This document shows positions 44,087 through 53,617 of a stretch of DNA of 64,000 nucleotides, in pieces (the first letter of the stretch is position 1; each line of letters starts with the position of its first letter). Source of the stretch: Lachnospiraceae bacterium (lineage in GTDB: Bacteria; Bacillota; Clostridia; Lachnospirales; Lachnospiraceae); contig SVEK01000012.1 in assembly GCA_015057405.1 (NCBI GenBank), positions 1 to 64,000 of the forward strand. Direction: 5' to 3'. The position numbers and the translations under genes are program-made. A model generated the notes under the pieces. It saw only the letters and a program-made list of their open reading frames with translations. It did not search any database and was not told where the DNA came from.

Positions 44087-44228
44087 ATACATATCATTGA
44101 TATTCGTGTTGCATACTTGTTGCATATGCGTTGCATACCGTTTGAAATCCAACACATCTGACAACTTTCCACAACCTCTGTAACCCTTGTATAATCGGGC
44201 TTTTCTCGAATCTTGCGTTTCCGTAAGA

Positions 44229-44621
44229 TTATCTCTTTGAGAACTGAGGAGCTCTACGCGCACCCTTCAATCCATACTTCTTTCTTTCCTTCATTCTTGA
44301 ATCTCTTGTAAGGAAACCAGCCTTCTTAAGTGCAGGACGGTTATCAGCATCTGCCTCAAGAAGTGCTCTTGAAATTCCGTGACGGATAGCTCCGGCCTGA
44401 CCTGTGAATCCACCACCCTTAACGTTAACGATTACATCAAACTTATCTGTAGCACCGATAAGTTCGAGTGGCTGACGAACAATAAGCTTTAAGGTCTCAA
44501 GACCAAAGAACTCATCTATATCTCTTTTATTAATTGTAATTTTTCCTGAACCAGGTACAAGATATACTCTTGCAACACTACTCTTTCTTCTTCCTGTTCC
44601 GTAATACTTTACTGTAGCCAA
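44229..44621 (-). CDS. rpsI: 30S ribosomal protein uS9
   Basis: uS9 (130 residues) sits in the head of the 30S subunit, where its basic tail reaches the P-site tRNA. The sequence is full length, from [19 protein letters not shown] to the C-terminal [17 protein letters not shown] tail. It follows rplM by 26 bases, as in most Firmicutes. A hairpin (AATCTT/AAGATT) overlaps the stop codon region. The 3' end of this gene is a known insertion site for integrative elements in other Firmicutes. Confidence 0.98.
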   Translation of the reverse strand: MATVKYYGTGRRKSSVARVYLVPGSGKITINKRDIDEFFGLETLKLIVRQPLELIGATDKFDVIVNVKGGGFTGQAGAIRHGISRALLEADADNRPALKKAGFLTRDSRMKERKKYGLKGARRAPQFSKR

Positions 44622-44647
44622 TGTTATGTCCTCCTTTCAACCTCTCA

Positions 44648-45088
44648 TTAATGCTTCTCTGCAATTACTAACTCTTCCGGCTTCTGAGCTGCATGTGGAT
44701 GTTCCGGTGCAGCATATACAAAAAGCTTCTTCATCATCTGTCTTCCAAGAGGTCCCTTTGGAAGCATTCCCTTAACTGCGTGATTTACAACGTATTCAGG
44801 TTTCTTCTGAAGCATCTCTTTAAGAGTTGTCTCCTTCATTCCGCCTACATACTCTGAGTGATTGTAGTATATTTTCTGATCAAGTTTCTTACCTGTAACC
44901 TTTATTTTATCAGCATTGATAACGATAACATAATCACCTGTATCAATATGTGGTGTAAAGATAGGCTTTTTCTTACCTCTCAATACGCTTGCAATCTCTG
45001 CTGAAAGACGACCAAGTGTATGATTTGTAGCATCAACTACATACCATTTTCTTTCAATAGTGGATGGACTAGCCATAAAACTCTTCAT
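44648..45088 (-). CDS. rplM: 50S ribosomal protein uL13
   Basis: uL13 (146 residues) is an early-assembling 50S protein. Its start [19 protein letters not shown], the [17 protein letters not shown] segment and the [20 protein letters not shown] motif are standard. AGGAGGG precedes the ATG. It is the first gene of rplM-rpsI, with its own promoter and a hairpin leader likely to mediate self-repression. Confidence 0.98.
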   Translation of the reverse strand: MKSFMASPSTIERKWYVVDATNHTLGRLSAEIASVLRGKKKPIFTPHIDTGDYVIVINADKIKVTGKKLDQKIYYNHSEYVGGMKETTLKEMLQKKPEYVVNHAVKGMLPKGPLGRQMMKKLFVYAAPEHPHAAQKPEELVIAEKH

Positions 45089-45132
45089 CCTTTTACCCTC
45101 CTCAAAATCTTAACTCATCAAACTGTTCTTAC

Positions 45133-45183
45133 GGCATTATGTTCGGCTTACCGGGGCTTTGGTTGGCCACAACATAACATGCC
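45133..45183 (-). ncRNA. Candidate L13 leader of rplM-rpsI
   Basis: On the minus strand GGCATGTTATGTT pairs with AACATAATGCC (one bulge) and encloses a GTGGCCAACC ... CCCCGGTAAGCC region. It occupies the 5' end of the transcript and resembles the L13 leader of Firmicutes, in which uL13 is thought to repress its own synthesis. The call is by position and shape. Confidence 0.6.
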
Positions 45184-45193
45184 ACATTTAGAT

Positions 45194-45222
45194 ATTCTAT
45201 AATACTTACTTTTCCGTGTCAA
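45194..45222 (-). promoter_or_regulatory. Promoter of rplM-rpsI
   Basis: TTGACA (45222-45217), 17-bp spacer, TAGAAT (45199-45194) on the minus strand; the start site would fall just before the leader hairpin. Confidence 0.85.
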
Positions 45223-45366
45223 GCACTTTTTTTATTTAACTGCAATCATTTTAAGCTGACTATCGCAATTTCTTTATCATATGCCGTACCGCATTACAAT
45301 TTAAACAAACGAATGAAACATAATACTTCGACCGCAACACGCAAATCAAACGATATATGTCCGTTA

Positions 45367-46107
45367 TCACTCCAGATATTCGATTTCCTTGAGCGTAAGT
45401 CCTTTTGCCGGAGCAGTATTCGGTGAGTATATTCTGTCATATGATGCAAGTATCTGAGGAATTCTGTCCGGAGACATTCTACCTGTTCCAACGTCTATCA
45501 ATGCTCCGGTCAGCATTCTTACCATATTATACAGAAAACCGTTTCCGCATACCGTAAGAATTATTTCATTGTCTGTTTCTTCTATGTTAAAGGAATAAAT
45601 GATTCTTACAGTGCTTTTCGCCTGTGTATGTGTAGAGCAAAAGTTTCTGAAATCATGCTGTCCCACAAAATAAGAAGCCGCTTCACGCATTTTATCTGTA
45701 TCAAGCTTTCTGTGCACATGATAGGAATTACGGCTCTTGACAGGCATGTCCATACTCCGATTAAGTATTCTGTATTCATACGTCTTTATGCTTGCACATT
45801 TTCTTGGGTGAAAATCACTTTCAACCTCAAAAGATTCTTGAACAACGATATCATCAGGCAGCGTTCTGTTAATGGCAAGACTTATTTTTTCGGGCGGTAT
45901 AGAGGTGTTAGTATCAAATACCGCAACATTTCCTTCCGCATGCACACCGGCATCAGTCCTGCTGGCGCCAATAATAGTTATCTCTTCATTTAACATTCTG
46001 GATAATTCTTCATTTAATATTTGTTCAATTGTTATAGCATTCGGCTGAGCCTGCCAGCCATGATAATTGGTGCCGTCATATGCAACAATCATACATATTC
46101 TTTTCAT
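45367..46107 (-). CDS. truA: tRNA pseudouridine(38-40) synthase
   Basis: TruA (246 residues) converts uridines 38-40 of tRNA anticodon arms to pseudouridine. The catalytic aspartate is in GASRTDAGVHAEGNVAVFD; FHPRKCASIKTYEYRI and GNGFLYNMVRMLTGALIDVGTG are further family motifs. AAAGGAT precedes the start. It follows ecfT, the order found widely in Firmicutes. Confidence 0.97.
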   Translation of the reverse strand: MKRICMIVAYDGTNYHGWQAQPNAITIEQILNEELSRMLNEEITIIGASRTDAGVHAEGNVAVFDTNTSIPPEKISLAINRTLPDDIVVQESFEVESDFHPRKCASIKTYEYRILNRSMDMPVKSRNSYHVHRKLDTDKMREAASYFVGQHDFRNFCSTHTQAKSTVRIIYSFNIEETDNEIILTVCGNGFLYNMVRMLTGALIDVGTGRMSPDRIPQILASYDRIYSPNTAPAKGLTLKEIEYLE

Positions 46108-46191
46108 ATTATTATCCTTTCAACGTTGAAATCTATTTGCCGGTTTTAATCAATACCAAATGTAACGAAATGTTATATTACAATATGATTA

Positions 46192-46995
46192 TTATAACAT
46201 CAGGCCAACTATAATCACTAATGCAAAATACACGATAACTGTAACATACCCGATTACATCCTTTTTTTTGTACTTAAGCGGATGTAGCTTCGTTCTGCCA
46301 CCTCCACCATTGTAACACCGTGAATCCATTGCCAATGCAAGATCATCAGCTCTTCTGATTGCTGATATCAGGAGTGGCACAATAATCGACACCATATTTT
46401 TAATTTTTACAAAAAAACTTCCCTCTTCAAAATCAGCACCTCTTGACGATTGCGCCTTAATTATTTTGTCCGCTTCTTCCACGAGAATCGGAATAAATCT
46501 TAAAGCTAAAGATATCATTATTGAAAATTCATGTACAGGCACTTTTATTTTATTAAGCGGTTTTAAAGACTTTTCAATTGCATCCGTTAATTCGTTTGGT
46601 GTTGTTGTGTATGTAAGTAAAGATGAGCCTATAATAAGATAAATAAGTCTTATCACCATATAAAAGGCTCTTTCAAGGCCTGCTTGCGTGATCTTCACTC
46701 CATAAATATCTACAAGAACATTTTCACCTTTCGTCAAGAAAATGTTCATTATCCCTGTCATAACAACAAGAATCATTACCGTTTTTAATCCTTTTATAAT
46801 ATGCCTGATTGGAACCTTCGACACACACACAGCCATAACAAGAAAAACCGTTGCAATAGCATATACAGGCAAAGTACTAAAAGGAAATAGCGAAATAACA
46901 TATAAAATTGTTGCTGCAAGTTTTACCCTTGGGTCAAGTTTGTGAATGACGGACCCTGTTTGGTAATACTGTCCAATAGTTATATCTCTTAACAT
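46192..46995 (-). CDS. ecfT: ECF transporter transmembrane protein EcfT
   Basis: EcfT (267 residues) is the scaffold membrane subunit shared by many vitamin importers. It has about five to six helices, the family start LDPRVKLAATILYVISLF, and the two coupling motifs as QSSRGADF and AMDSRCYNG; both show Ser-Arg where Ala-Arg is common. AAGGAG precedes the start. It follows ecfA2. Substrate-specific S components are not in this window, as expected for group II ECF systems. Confidence 0.95.
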   Translation of the reverse strand: MLRDITIGQYYQTGSVIHKLDPRVKLAATILYVISLFPFSTLPVYAIATVFLVMAVCVSKVPIRHIIKGLKTVMILVVMTGIMNIFLTKGENVLVDIYGVKITQAGLERAFYMVIRLIYLIIGSSLLTYTTTPNELTDAIEKSLKPLNKIKVPVHEFSIMISLALRFIPILVEEADKIIKAQSSRGADFEEGSFFVKIKNMVSIIVPLLISAIRRADDLALAMDSRCYNGGGGRTKLHPLKYKKKDVIGYVTVIVYFALVIIVGLML

Positions 46996-47039
46996 ATTTT
47001 CTCCTTACAAATACTTCCTTTGAACTCCTAAATTAATAA

Positions 47040-47888
47040 TCAATACGATAAGACTTTAGCTATTTCACAGGCTGCCATCTTTGGTTCAATCACATTCCCG
47101 GATATTTCAATTCCATTTTCCCTAAGTTTATTAATTAGATACACCGTTTGCGGAGCTGCCAAACCTATCTTTTCAAGTTTAGCATACTGTTCAAATACTT
47201 TTTGAGGAGTTCCTTCCGCATAAACCATTCCCTCATTTAATACAACAAGTCTGTCCGCGTATTTGGCCACATCTTCCATACTATGAGACACAAGGATTAC
47301 TGTTATATTTTCTTCTTTTCTTAGTTTTGCGATTAATTGAAGTATTGTATCCCTTCCTTTAGGGTCAAGCCCCGCTGTCGGCTCATCTAAAATCAACACT
47401 TTTGGTTTCATGGCAAGTACACCGGCAATTGCAACTCTTCGCTGCTCTCCTCCTGACAATTTAAACGGTGATGCATCAATAAGAGAATCAGGAATACCAA
47501 CTTTTTTTAATGCATCATAAGAACAAATATCCACATCAAGATTTGACATACCAAGATTACGTGGTCCGAATTTTACATCCTCTATTACACTGTTTTCAAA
47601 CAACTGATATTCAGGATACTGAAAAACCATACCAACTTCTCTTCTGAGCTGTTTTTTCGAATAATCTTTATCAAAAATATCAGCACCGTTATAATATACA
47701 GAGCCCCTAGTCGGTTTGAGCAAACCATTCAGGTGTTGTATCAGTGTTGACTTACCTGAACCGGTATGACCGATAATTCCAACGAACTCATTATCATTAA
47801 TTACAAGATTAATATTTGCTAATGCAATTCTCTCATAAGGAGTTCCAATATCATATATATAACTTAAATGATCAATAATAATCGACAT
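47040..47888 (-). CDS. ecfA2: ECF transporter ATPase EcfA2
   Basis: EcfA2 (282 residues) is one of two ATPases of the vitamin ECF module. Walker A GHTGSGKST, the Q-helix segment MVFQYPEYQLFENSVIEDVKFGP, signature LSGGEQRR and Walker B VLILDEPTAGLDP are intact. GATGAGGAAA precedes the start. It lies between ecfA1 (119 bases upstream) and ecfT. It forms a heterodimer with EcfA1. Confidence 0.96.
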   Translation of the reverse strand: MSIIIDHLSYIYDIGTPYERIALANINLVINDNEFVGIIGHTGSGKSTLIQHLNGLLKPTRGSVYYNGADIFDKDYSKKQLRREVGMVFQYPEYQLFENSVIEDVKFGPRNLGMSNLDVDICSYDALKKVGIPDSLIDASPFKLSGGEQRRVAIAGVLAMKPKVLILDEPTAGLDPKGRDTILQLIAKLRKEENITVILVSHSMEDVAKYADRLVVLNEGMVYAEGTPQKVFEQYAKLEKIGLAAPQTVYLINKLRENGIEISGNVIEPKMAACEIAKVLSY

Positions 47889-48007
47889 ATCTTTTCCTCA
47901 TCTTTTACCTAAGATTACATGTTGCATTTTATTTCTCAACAAATATCTTTTACCAAAAATCACTTTATTGCATATCACTTCGCATATTTGAAATCTGCCA
48001 CCGTTTG

Positions 48008-48853
48008 TTAACGTAGGTTGATTATGGCATCCGTCAAATCATCTATTGTTAACACTCCCTGAGGGATGTTAATTCCCTTTTGTCTAAGTCCTTCTGCTAT
48101 TTTTACTATTTCCGGTAATTCAAGACCACAGTTTTCCAACAAGGCTGCTTTTGAAAATATGTACTCAGGTGTACCGGACATAACTATTTTCCCGTTATTC
48201 ATCACCATTATCACATCAGACGTTAATGTTTCTTCCATATTATGAGTAATCAACACAATTGTTATATTTTCTGAATCATTAAGCTTTTTTATCGCTTTCA
48301 ATACTTCCTTACGTCCTCCGGGGTCAAGCATTGCTGTAGGTTCATCTAAAACAATACAGCTCGGTTTCATAGCAAGCACCCCTGCAATTCCAATACGTTG
48401 TTTTTGGCCACCGGATAATCTGTTTGGAGACATCTCTCTATACTCATACATTCCAACCATTTTAAGGCTCTCTTCAACGCGTTTACCAATCTCTTCAGTT
48501 GGAATCCCAATATTTTCAGGGCCAAATGCCACATCTTCTTCTACGATTCCTGATACAATCTGATTATCCGGATTCTGAAAAATCATTCCTGTCGTCTGTC
48601 TTACTTCCAACATCATTTCATCTTTTGAAGTGTCAATTCCGTCTATCCAAATAATACCTTCCGTAGGCTTCAACAGTCCATTCAAATGTTTTGCAAGTGT
48701 TGATTTGCCGGAGCCGTTATGCCCTACTATCGACACGAACTGCCCTTTCGAAATCACAAAGCTAACGTCATCAATTGCTTTAACAATATCTGTAACATTG
48801 TTATCGGAATCTCTTCTTATATATTCATAAACTACATTTTCTGCTTTAATCAT
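48008..48853 (-). CDS. ecfA1: ECF transporter ATPase EcfA1
   Basis: EcfA1 (281 residues) is the partner ATPase, with Walker A GHNGSGKST, MIFQNPDNQIVSGIVEEDVAFGPEN, signature LSGGQKQR and Walker B CIVLDEPTAMLDP. The ATG at 48853 follows AAAGGAG; the frame is open 31 codons more but those encode no family sequence. It lies 122 bases after rplQ. A DSDNN-rich stretch near the start is a small insertion relative to its sister. Confidence 0.95.
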   Translation of the reverse strand: MIKAENVVYEYIRRDSDNNVTDIVKAIDDVSFVISKGQFVSIVGHNGSGKSTLAKHLNGLLKPTEGIIWIDGIDTSKDEMMLEVRQTTGMIFQNPDNQIVSGIVEEDVAFGPENIGIPTEEIGKRVEESLKMVGMYEYREMSPNRLSGGQKQRIGIAGVLAMKPSCIVLDEPTAMLDPGGRKEVLKAIKKLNDSENITIVLITHNMEETLTSDVIMVMNNGKIVMSGTPEYIFSKAALLENCGLELPEIVKIAEGLRQKGINIPQGVLTIDDLTDAIINLR

Positions 48854-48975
48854 AACGCAGAACACTCCTTTAATCTGAAAATATGTCAGGATTTCACAAA
48901 CTAAAAATAAACATCTTCCTATGAAAAAGTGCCGCAAATGTTTCATTGCGGCACCCAGATAGTTTAAAATTATTA

Positions 48976-49512
48976 TTATACTAATTCAATGATAACTTCC
49001 ATTGCAGCATCACCTTTACGTGGTCCAATCTTAACAATTCTTGTGTAACCACCATTACGATCTACATACTTTGGAGCAACTTCTTCAAAAAGTTTTGTTG
49101 CAATATCAACTTTTTTAGTATTCTTTTTGCGTCCAGCAGCCTCTGTAGGAACTTCTGTTACACCGTAGAGAATTTTGTTCATCTGCTTTCTTGCATGAAG
49201 TCTTGATGGCATATCCTTCTTGATAGTCTTCTCTACTTCATCATACTGAGTAACTTTCTTACCATCTACTACTTCTTTAACTCTCTTACCATCTTTATCT
49301 TTTCTGGCAACCTTAGCTGTTACTGTTACCTCTTCAAAATTATCTTTTTCACGAACAGCCATAGCAATAAGACCTTCAGCAATTTTGCGAATTTCTTTAG
49401 CCTTAGCCTCAGTTGTAACAATTTTACCATGATACAACAAACTTGTAACCTGTCCACGAAGCAAAGCCTTTCTCTGGCTGGATGTTCTGCCAAGCTTTCT
49501 ATAACCTGCCAT
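48976..49512 (-). CDS. rplQ: 50S ribosomal protein bL17 with internal insertion
   Basis: bL17 (178 residues) lines the outside of the peptide exit tunnel. The start [24 protein letters not shown] and the end [22 protein letters not shown] are normal. A lysine-rich segment of about 50 residues (about 70-122; [20 protein letters not shown] and following) makes it much longer than the ~120-residue Bacillus protein. AGGAGG precedes the start. It is the last ribosomal gene of the alpha operon. Confidence 0.96.
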   Translation of the reverse strand: MAGYRKLGRTSSQRKALLRGQVTSLLYHGKIVTTEAKAKEIRKIAEGLIAMAVREKDNFEEVTVTAKVARKDKDGKRVKEVVDGKKVTQYDEVEKTIKKDMPSRLHARKQMNKILYGVTEVPTEAAGRKKNTKKVDIATKLFEEVAPKYVDRNGGYTRIVKIGPRKGDAAMEVIIELV

Positions 49513-49534
49513 TGTGTTAACCTCCTATAATATT

Positions 49535-50497
49535 CTAATTCTCATCACCAAGGTTAAGTGATAATCCAAGTTCTTTAAGTTTTGCCAAAACCTCGTCAAG
49601 TGACTTACGACCAAGGTTACGAACCTTCATCATGTCTTCTGAGGTTTTACTACACAGTTCTTCAACAGTATTGATACCTGCACGCTTCAAACAGTTGTAT
49701 GAACGAACTGAAAGCTCAAGTTCATCGATATTCATCTCAAGAACTTTCTCTTTTTCGTTACTTACTTTATCAACCATAACATCAACTGTCTTAGCATTTT
49801 CAGATAAATCAATAAACGAATTTAAGTGCTCACTAAGTACTTTTGCTGCAAGGCTCACTGCCTCGTCCGGAGCAAGAGTTCCGTTAGTATAAACATCAAG
49901 TGTCAGCTTATCATAATCTGTAATCTGACCTACACGAGTATTCTCAACAGTAAGATTAACTCGCTCAACAGGAGTATAGATAGAATCAATTGAAATTACA
50001 TCAATTGGCATATCATCACTCTTGTTCTTGTCTGAGCCAACATATCCTCTTCCGCCTGTGATTGTCATCTCGATGAACAATCTACAATCAGGACCACCAC
50101 TAAGAGTAGCTATAACCTGATCAGGATTAAGAATTTCTATGTCCTGGTCTACCTGAATATCTTTAGCAGTTACAACTCTTTCGCCTTCTGCTTCAATATA
50201 TGCAGTTTTAACCTCATTAATATCACTATTGTTCTTTACTGCAAGATTCTTAATATTCATGATGATTTCAGTTACATCTTCCTTAACACCAGGAATTGAT
50301 GAAAATTCATGAACAACTCCATCAATCTTAACCTGACTTACTGCAGTACCAGGTAAAGAAGACAGCATAATTCTTCTCAGCGAATTACCCAAAGTTGTAC
50401 CGTAACCTCTTTCCAAAGGCTCTACTACAAAACGTCCATATCTTTTATCCTCAGAAATCTCTGCAATTTCAATCTTTGGCTTTTCAAAATCAAACAA
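49535..50497 (-). CDS. rpoA: RNA polymerase subunit alpha
   Basis: Alpha (320 residues) nucleates RNA polymerase assembly. The N-terminal dimerisation domain has [23 protein letters not shown], and the C-terminal domain that binds UP elements has [23 protein letters not shown] and [16 protein letters not shown]. Length is normal. It lies between rpsD and rplQ in the alpha operon. Confidence 0.98.
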   Translation of the reverse strand: MFDFEKPKIEIAEISEDKRYGRFVVEPLERGYGTTLGNSLRRIMLSSLPGTAVSQVKIDGVVHEFSSIPGVKEDVTEIIMNIKNLAVKNNSDINEVKTAYIEAEGERVVTAKDIQVDQDIEILNPDQVIATLSGGPDCRLFIEMTITGGRGYVGSDKNKSDDMPIDVISIDSIYTPVERVNLTVENTRVGQITDYDKLTLDVYTNGTLAPDEAVSLAAKVLSEHLNSFIDLSENAKTVDVMVDKVSNEKEKVLEMNIDELELSVRSYNCLKRAGINTVEELCSKTSEDMMKVRNLGRKSLDEVLAKLKELGLSLNLGDEN

Positions 50498-50532
50498 TTT
50501 CGGACCCTCCTTTTGGGTTTATGAGCATCTAA

Positions 50533-51126
50533 TTACTTAGAATACAACTCGACAATAAGCACTTCATTAACAGGAACATCAATCTGCTCTCTTGTTGGAA
50601 TAGCCTTAACAGTACCTGAAAGATTCTCATGATCTGCATCAAGCCATTCAGGAACAAGTCTTCCACCTGTTACCTCAAGAATATCCTTATATCTCTGTGC
50701 ACTCTTATACTTTTCTTTAACTTCAATCACATCACCAACTTTTACGCGATATGATGGAATGTTAACACATTTTCCATTAACAAGTACATGCTTATGGTCA
50801 ACAATCTGTCTTGACTCTTTTCTTGTTCTACCATATCCCATACGGAACATTACGTTATCAAGTCTGAGCTCAAGTAAAATCATAAGGTTCTCACCTGTTG
50901 TACCATACTTAAGCTTACCAGCCTTCTCATACATATTACGGAAAGGCTTCTCAAGTACTCCATATATAAACTTTGCTTTCTGCTTTTCTCTAAGCTGTAA
51001 GGAATACTCGCTCGGCTTTCTTCCTTCTCTGGCATGTCTGTTGGACTTTTTATCAATTCCTAAAAATGTTGGTTCAAGACCTAATGATCTACATCTCTTA
51101 AGAACCGGTGTCATATCTCTTGCCAT
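50533..51126 (-). CDS. rpsD: 30S ribosomal protein uS4
   Basis: uS4 (197 residues) is a primary 16S-binding assembly protein. The S4 RNA-binding domain (about 90-155; RLDNVMFRMGYGRTRKESRQIVDHKHVLVNGKCVNIPSYRVKVGD) is intact. No N-terminal zinc cysteines are present, so it is the zinc-free form. AGGAGG precedes the start. It is encoded in the alpha operon, not separately as in Bacillus. Confidence 0.98.
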   Translation of the reverse strand: MARDMTPVLKRCRSLGLEPTFLGIDKKSNRHAREGRKPSEYSLQLREKQKAKFIYGVLEKPFRNMYEKAGKLKYGTTGENLMILLELRLDNVMFRMGYGRTRKESRQIVDHKHVLVNGKCVNIPSYRVKVGDVIEVKEKYKSAQRYKDILEVTGGRLVPEWLDADHENLSGTVKAIPTREQIDVPVNEVLIVELYSK

Positions 51127-51158
51127 TATTATATCCTCCTATCATCCTTAACAATCAA

Positions 51159-51557
51159 TTATACTCTTCTTCTCTTTGGTGGTCTGCATCCATTGTGAGG
51201 TACCGGTGTTACATCCTTAATACTTGTAACCTCAATTCCGCAAGCCTGAAGAGCACGAATTGCTGCTTCACGTCCTGAACCAGGACCCTTAACCATAACT
51301 TCTACTGACTTAAGACCATGTGGTAAAGCTGCCTGTGCAGCTGCTTCTGCTGCCATCTGAGCTGCATAAGGTGTTGATTTTCTTGAACCCTTAAATCCAA
51401 GTCCACCTGCACTAGCCCATGATATTGCATTACCCTCTGTGTCAGTCAGAGTTACAATTGTATTATTAAAAGATGACTGAATATGCGCCTGTCCACGGTC
51501 AATATTTTTCTTGACACGCTTTTTAGTCGACTTTTTCGCTACTACTTTTTTAGCCAT
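51159..51557 (-). CDS. rpsK: 30S ribosomal protein uS11
   Basis: uS11 (132 residues) lies in the platform of the 30S subunit near the E site. A lysine-rich N terminus ([16 protein letters not shown]) precedes the conserved [18 protein letters not shown] and the end [12 protein letters not shown]. It is preceded by AGGAGG and follows rpsM by 17 bases. Confidence 0.98.
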   Translation of the reverse strand: MAKKVVAKKSTKKRVKKNIDRGQAHIQSSFNNTIVTLTDTEGNAISWASAGGLGFKGSRKSTPYAAQMAAEAAAQAALPHGLKSVEVMVKGPGSGREAAIRALQACGIEVTSIKDVTPVPHNGCRPPKRRRV

Positions 51558-51574
51558 GATGACATATCCTCCTA

Positions 51575-51943
51575 TTATTTCTTCTTATTAGCAACAGTAC
51601 GCTTTGGACCCTTACGTGTTCTTGCATTAGTCTTAGTCTTCTGTCCACGAACAGGAAGACCTCTTCTGTGACGAATGCCTCTGTAACATCCAATTTCCTG
51701 TAATCTCTTGATATTGAGTGCTATTTCTCTACGAAGATCACCCTCAACAACCATAGTGTCGTCAATTACTTCACGAAGTTTAGCAACATCTTCATCACTG
51801 AGATCCTTACAACGAATGTCAGGGTTTACGCCTGCCTTCTCGAGGATACGCTTAGAACTGGTTCTTCCAATTCCATAAATATAGGTAAGACCTATCTCTA
51901 CACGCTTTTCTCTTGGTAAATCTACACCACTAATACGAGCCAT
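51575..51943 (-). CDS. rpsM: 30S ribosomal protein uS13
   Basis: uS13 (122 residues) bridges the subunit heads and touches P-site tRNA with its tail. [25 protein letters not shown] and the [20 protein letters not shown] region are standard. GGAGGTG precedes the ATG. It is separated from rpmJ by an unusually long gap (51944-52238). Confidence 0.98.
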   Translation of the reverse strand: MARISGVDLPREKRVEIGLTYIYGIGRTSSKRILEKAGVNPDIRCKDLSDEDVAKLREVIDDTMVVEGDLRREIALNIKRLQEIGCYRGIRHRRGLPVRGQKTKTNARTRKGPKRTVANKKK

Positions 51944-52238
51944 GTGTGTTTACACCTCCGATATATAATAATAAATGTTTGATTATTGCAACAAATGCAG
52001 TCGGAATCATTCCGCGGTTGTCCAAACCTGACCACAATCATCGCCCCAGCCGCTTTAAACCGTAATAATGACTTCGATGGGAGAGAACCATCATCATTAC
52101 CAGCACCAACAATATTGGACTGAAAGTACTGAGACAGTTAATCACGCTGTCCACGGTATCACATTCGCATAACGAATCAGTTATGCATGCAACACAAAAA
52201 GCACGAATAAACTATTATTGCATACTGCAAAAGAACAT
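51944..52238 (-). other. Long structured gap between rpmJ and rpsM
   Basis: No gene is seen in 286 bases before the rpsM ribosome-binding site. On the minus strand at least three stems form in order: GCATAAC/GTTATGC, GACAG/CTGTC, and GTAATGATGA/TCATTATTAC (one G-T) around TGG/CCA. A further CGGAAT/ATTCCG pairing lies closer to rpsM. Other gaps in this cluster are mostly 10-60 bases, so this is a likely leader or processing element. Confidence 0.5.
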
Positions 52239-52352
52239 TTATCCCTGTACCTGCTTGTGTCTTGGGTTTTCGCAGATTACTCTGACTTTACCCTTTCTTC
52301 TAATTACTTTGCATTTTTCGCAAATAGGTTTTACTGAAGCTCTAACTTTCAC
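52239..52352 (-). CDS. rpmJ: 50S ribosomal protein bL36 (zinc form)
   Basis: bL36 (37 residues) is the smallest 50S protein. The frame starts with GTG at 52352, preceded by GGAGGGT, and reads [20 protein letters not shown], then ends [13 protein letters not shown]. The zinc ligands are the cysteines of CEKC, the later Cys and His. It lies 98 bases after infA, the usual place. Confidence 0.96.
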   Translation of the reverse strand: MKVRASVKPICEKCKVIRRKGKVRVICENPRHKQVQG

Positions 52353-52450
52353 AGTAATACCCTCCTTTCAAAAAGTCCGTTTTATAGTGTATCATGAATA
52401 AAACTTCATTTCAAGGACTTTATATTTATTTAAGAATTATCTTTTAGGAC

Positions 52451-52669
52451 TTATTTGTCTCTCCAGATAATTCTGCCCTTGGTAAGATCATAAGGCGATA
52501 ACTCGAGTCTTACCTTATCACCCGGAAGAATTCTAATATAATTCATCCTTAACTTTCCACTTATGTGAGCTAACACTCTGTGTCCATTTTCAAGTTCTAC
52601 CTGAAAACTTGCATTAGGAAGCTTTTCAATTACTGTTCCTGCTATCTCAATTACATCTGCTTTAGACAT
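52451..52669 (-). CDS. infA: Translation initiation factor IF-1
   Basis: IF-1 (72 residues) occupies the A site during initiation. The OB fold is complete ([21 protein letters not shown] to [10 protein letters not shown]). GGAGG precedes the ATG. It follows map by 140 bases; the KOW-domain gene often found between map and infA in related bacteria is absent. Confidence 0.98.
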   Translation of the reverse strand: MSKADVIEIAGTVIEKLPNASFQVELENGHRVLAHISGKLRMNYIRILPGDKVRLELSPYDLTKGRIIWRDK

Positions 52670-52809
52670 GTCTTACCTCCAAATAATAATAACAATAATA
52701 TCTGCCACATTTTTTCATATTATCTGTCATATTTCTCAGTTACATACTTCTTAACCAATTCACAACCCGGCCATCATTTAGTGTCTATTTAACTCAACTG
52801 ACATACATT

Positions 52810-53598
52810 TTATCTGCCGTACATCTCATCTTCAAGGGTACGTCCCTTTCTTATTGATAATAGTTCCGGCTCACCTTCTGTTATAAGAACCGTGTTTTCA
52901 TAATGGGCCGAATACTCTCCATCTTGAGTTACTACCGTCCAGTCATCATCAAGAAACCACACATCATAAACACCTTTGTTAACCATCGGCTCAATTGCTA
53001 ATGTCATTCCCGGTCTTAGCTTTATCCCTCTTCCGATTTGTTTGAAGTTAGGTATCTGCGGTTCTTCATGCAAATTCTGACCGATTCCGTGTCCGACAAG
53101 ATCTCTTACAACAGAATATCCATTTTCTTCAACATACTTTTGTATTGCTTTGGATATTTCATACAAATGATTGCCGGCCTTTGCAAACTTTATGCCTTCA
53201 AAAAAGCTTTGCTTAGTAACATCTATCAGTCTCTGATGTTCCGGTGAAATCTTACCGACTGCATATGTTCTTGCAGAGTCTGAATGATAACCATTATATA
53301 TGACTCCGCAATCCAAACTAACGATATCACCTTCAATTAACTTGCGCTTCTTGTTAGGAATACCATGAACGACTTCATCGTTAACTGATACACATAACGA
53401 AGCGGGATATCCGTTATAATTAAGAAATGAAGGGATACTATCATATTCTCGAATAAGCTTATCTGCAAAATTATTAAGCTCCATTGTAGTTATCCCGGGC
53501 TCTATTATTTTAGCAAGTTCATCATGTACGGTGGCAAGTATATTACCTGCTTCACGCATTATGTTTATTTCTCTTTCAGTCTTAATAGTAACTGCCAC
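52810..53598 (-). CDS. map: Methionine aminopeptidase type I
   Basis: Map (262 residues) removes the initiator methionine from new proteins. Metal ligands are seen in SLDCGVIYNGYHSDSART, GHGIGQNLHEEP, AIEPM and HYENTVL. The start is GTG at 53598, with GGAG ten bases upstream. It follows adk by 19 bases in the spc operon tail. Confidence 0.97.
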   Translation of the reverse strand: MAVTIKTEREINIMREAGNILATVHDELAKIIEPGITTMELNNFADKLIREYDSIPSFLNYNGYPASLCVSVNDEVVHGIPNKKRKLIEGDIVSLDCGVIYNGYHSDSARTYAVGKISPEHQRLIDVTKQSFFEGIKFAKAGNHLYEISKAIQKYVEENGYSVVRDLVGHGIGQNLHEEPQIPNFKQIGRGIKLRPGMTLAIEPMVNKGVYDVWFLDDDWTVVTQDGEYSAHYENTVLITEGEPELLSIRKGRTLEDEMYGR

Positions 53599-53617
53599 TT
53601 AAAGCCATCTCCGTTTC

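Noticed and set aside
44009-44263. Minus-strand ORF of 84 codons after rpsI
   Set aside because: It overlaps the end of rpsI in another frame, spans a terminator hairpin, and its sequence has no recognisable domain.
52670-52809. KOW-domain ribosomal-like gene between map and infA
   Set aside because: It is common in related bacteria, but no frame longer than a few codons with a ribosome-binding site exists in this 140-base gap.
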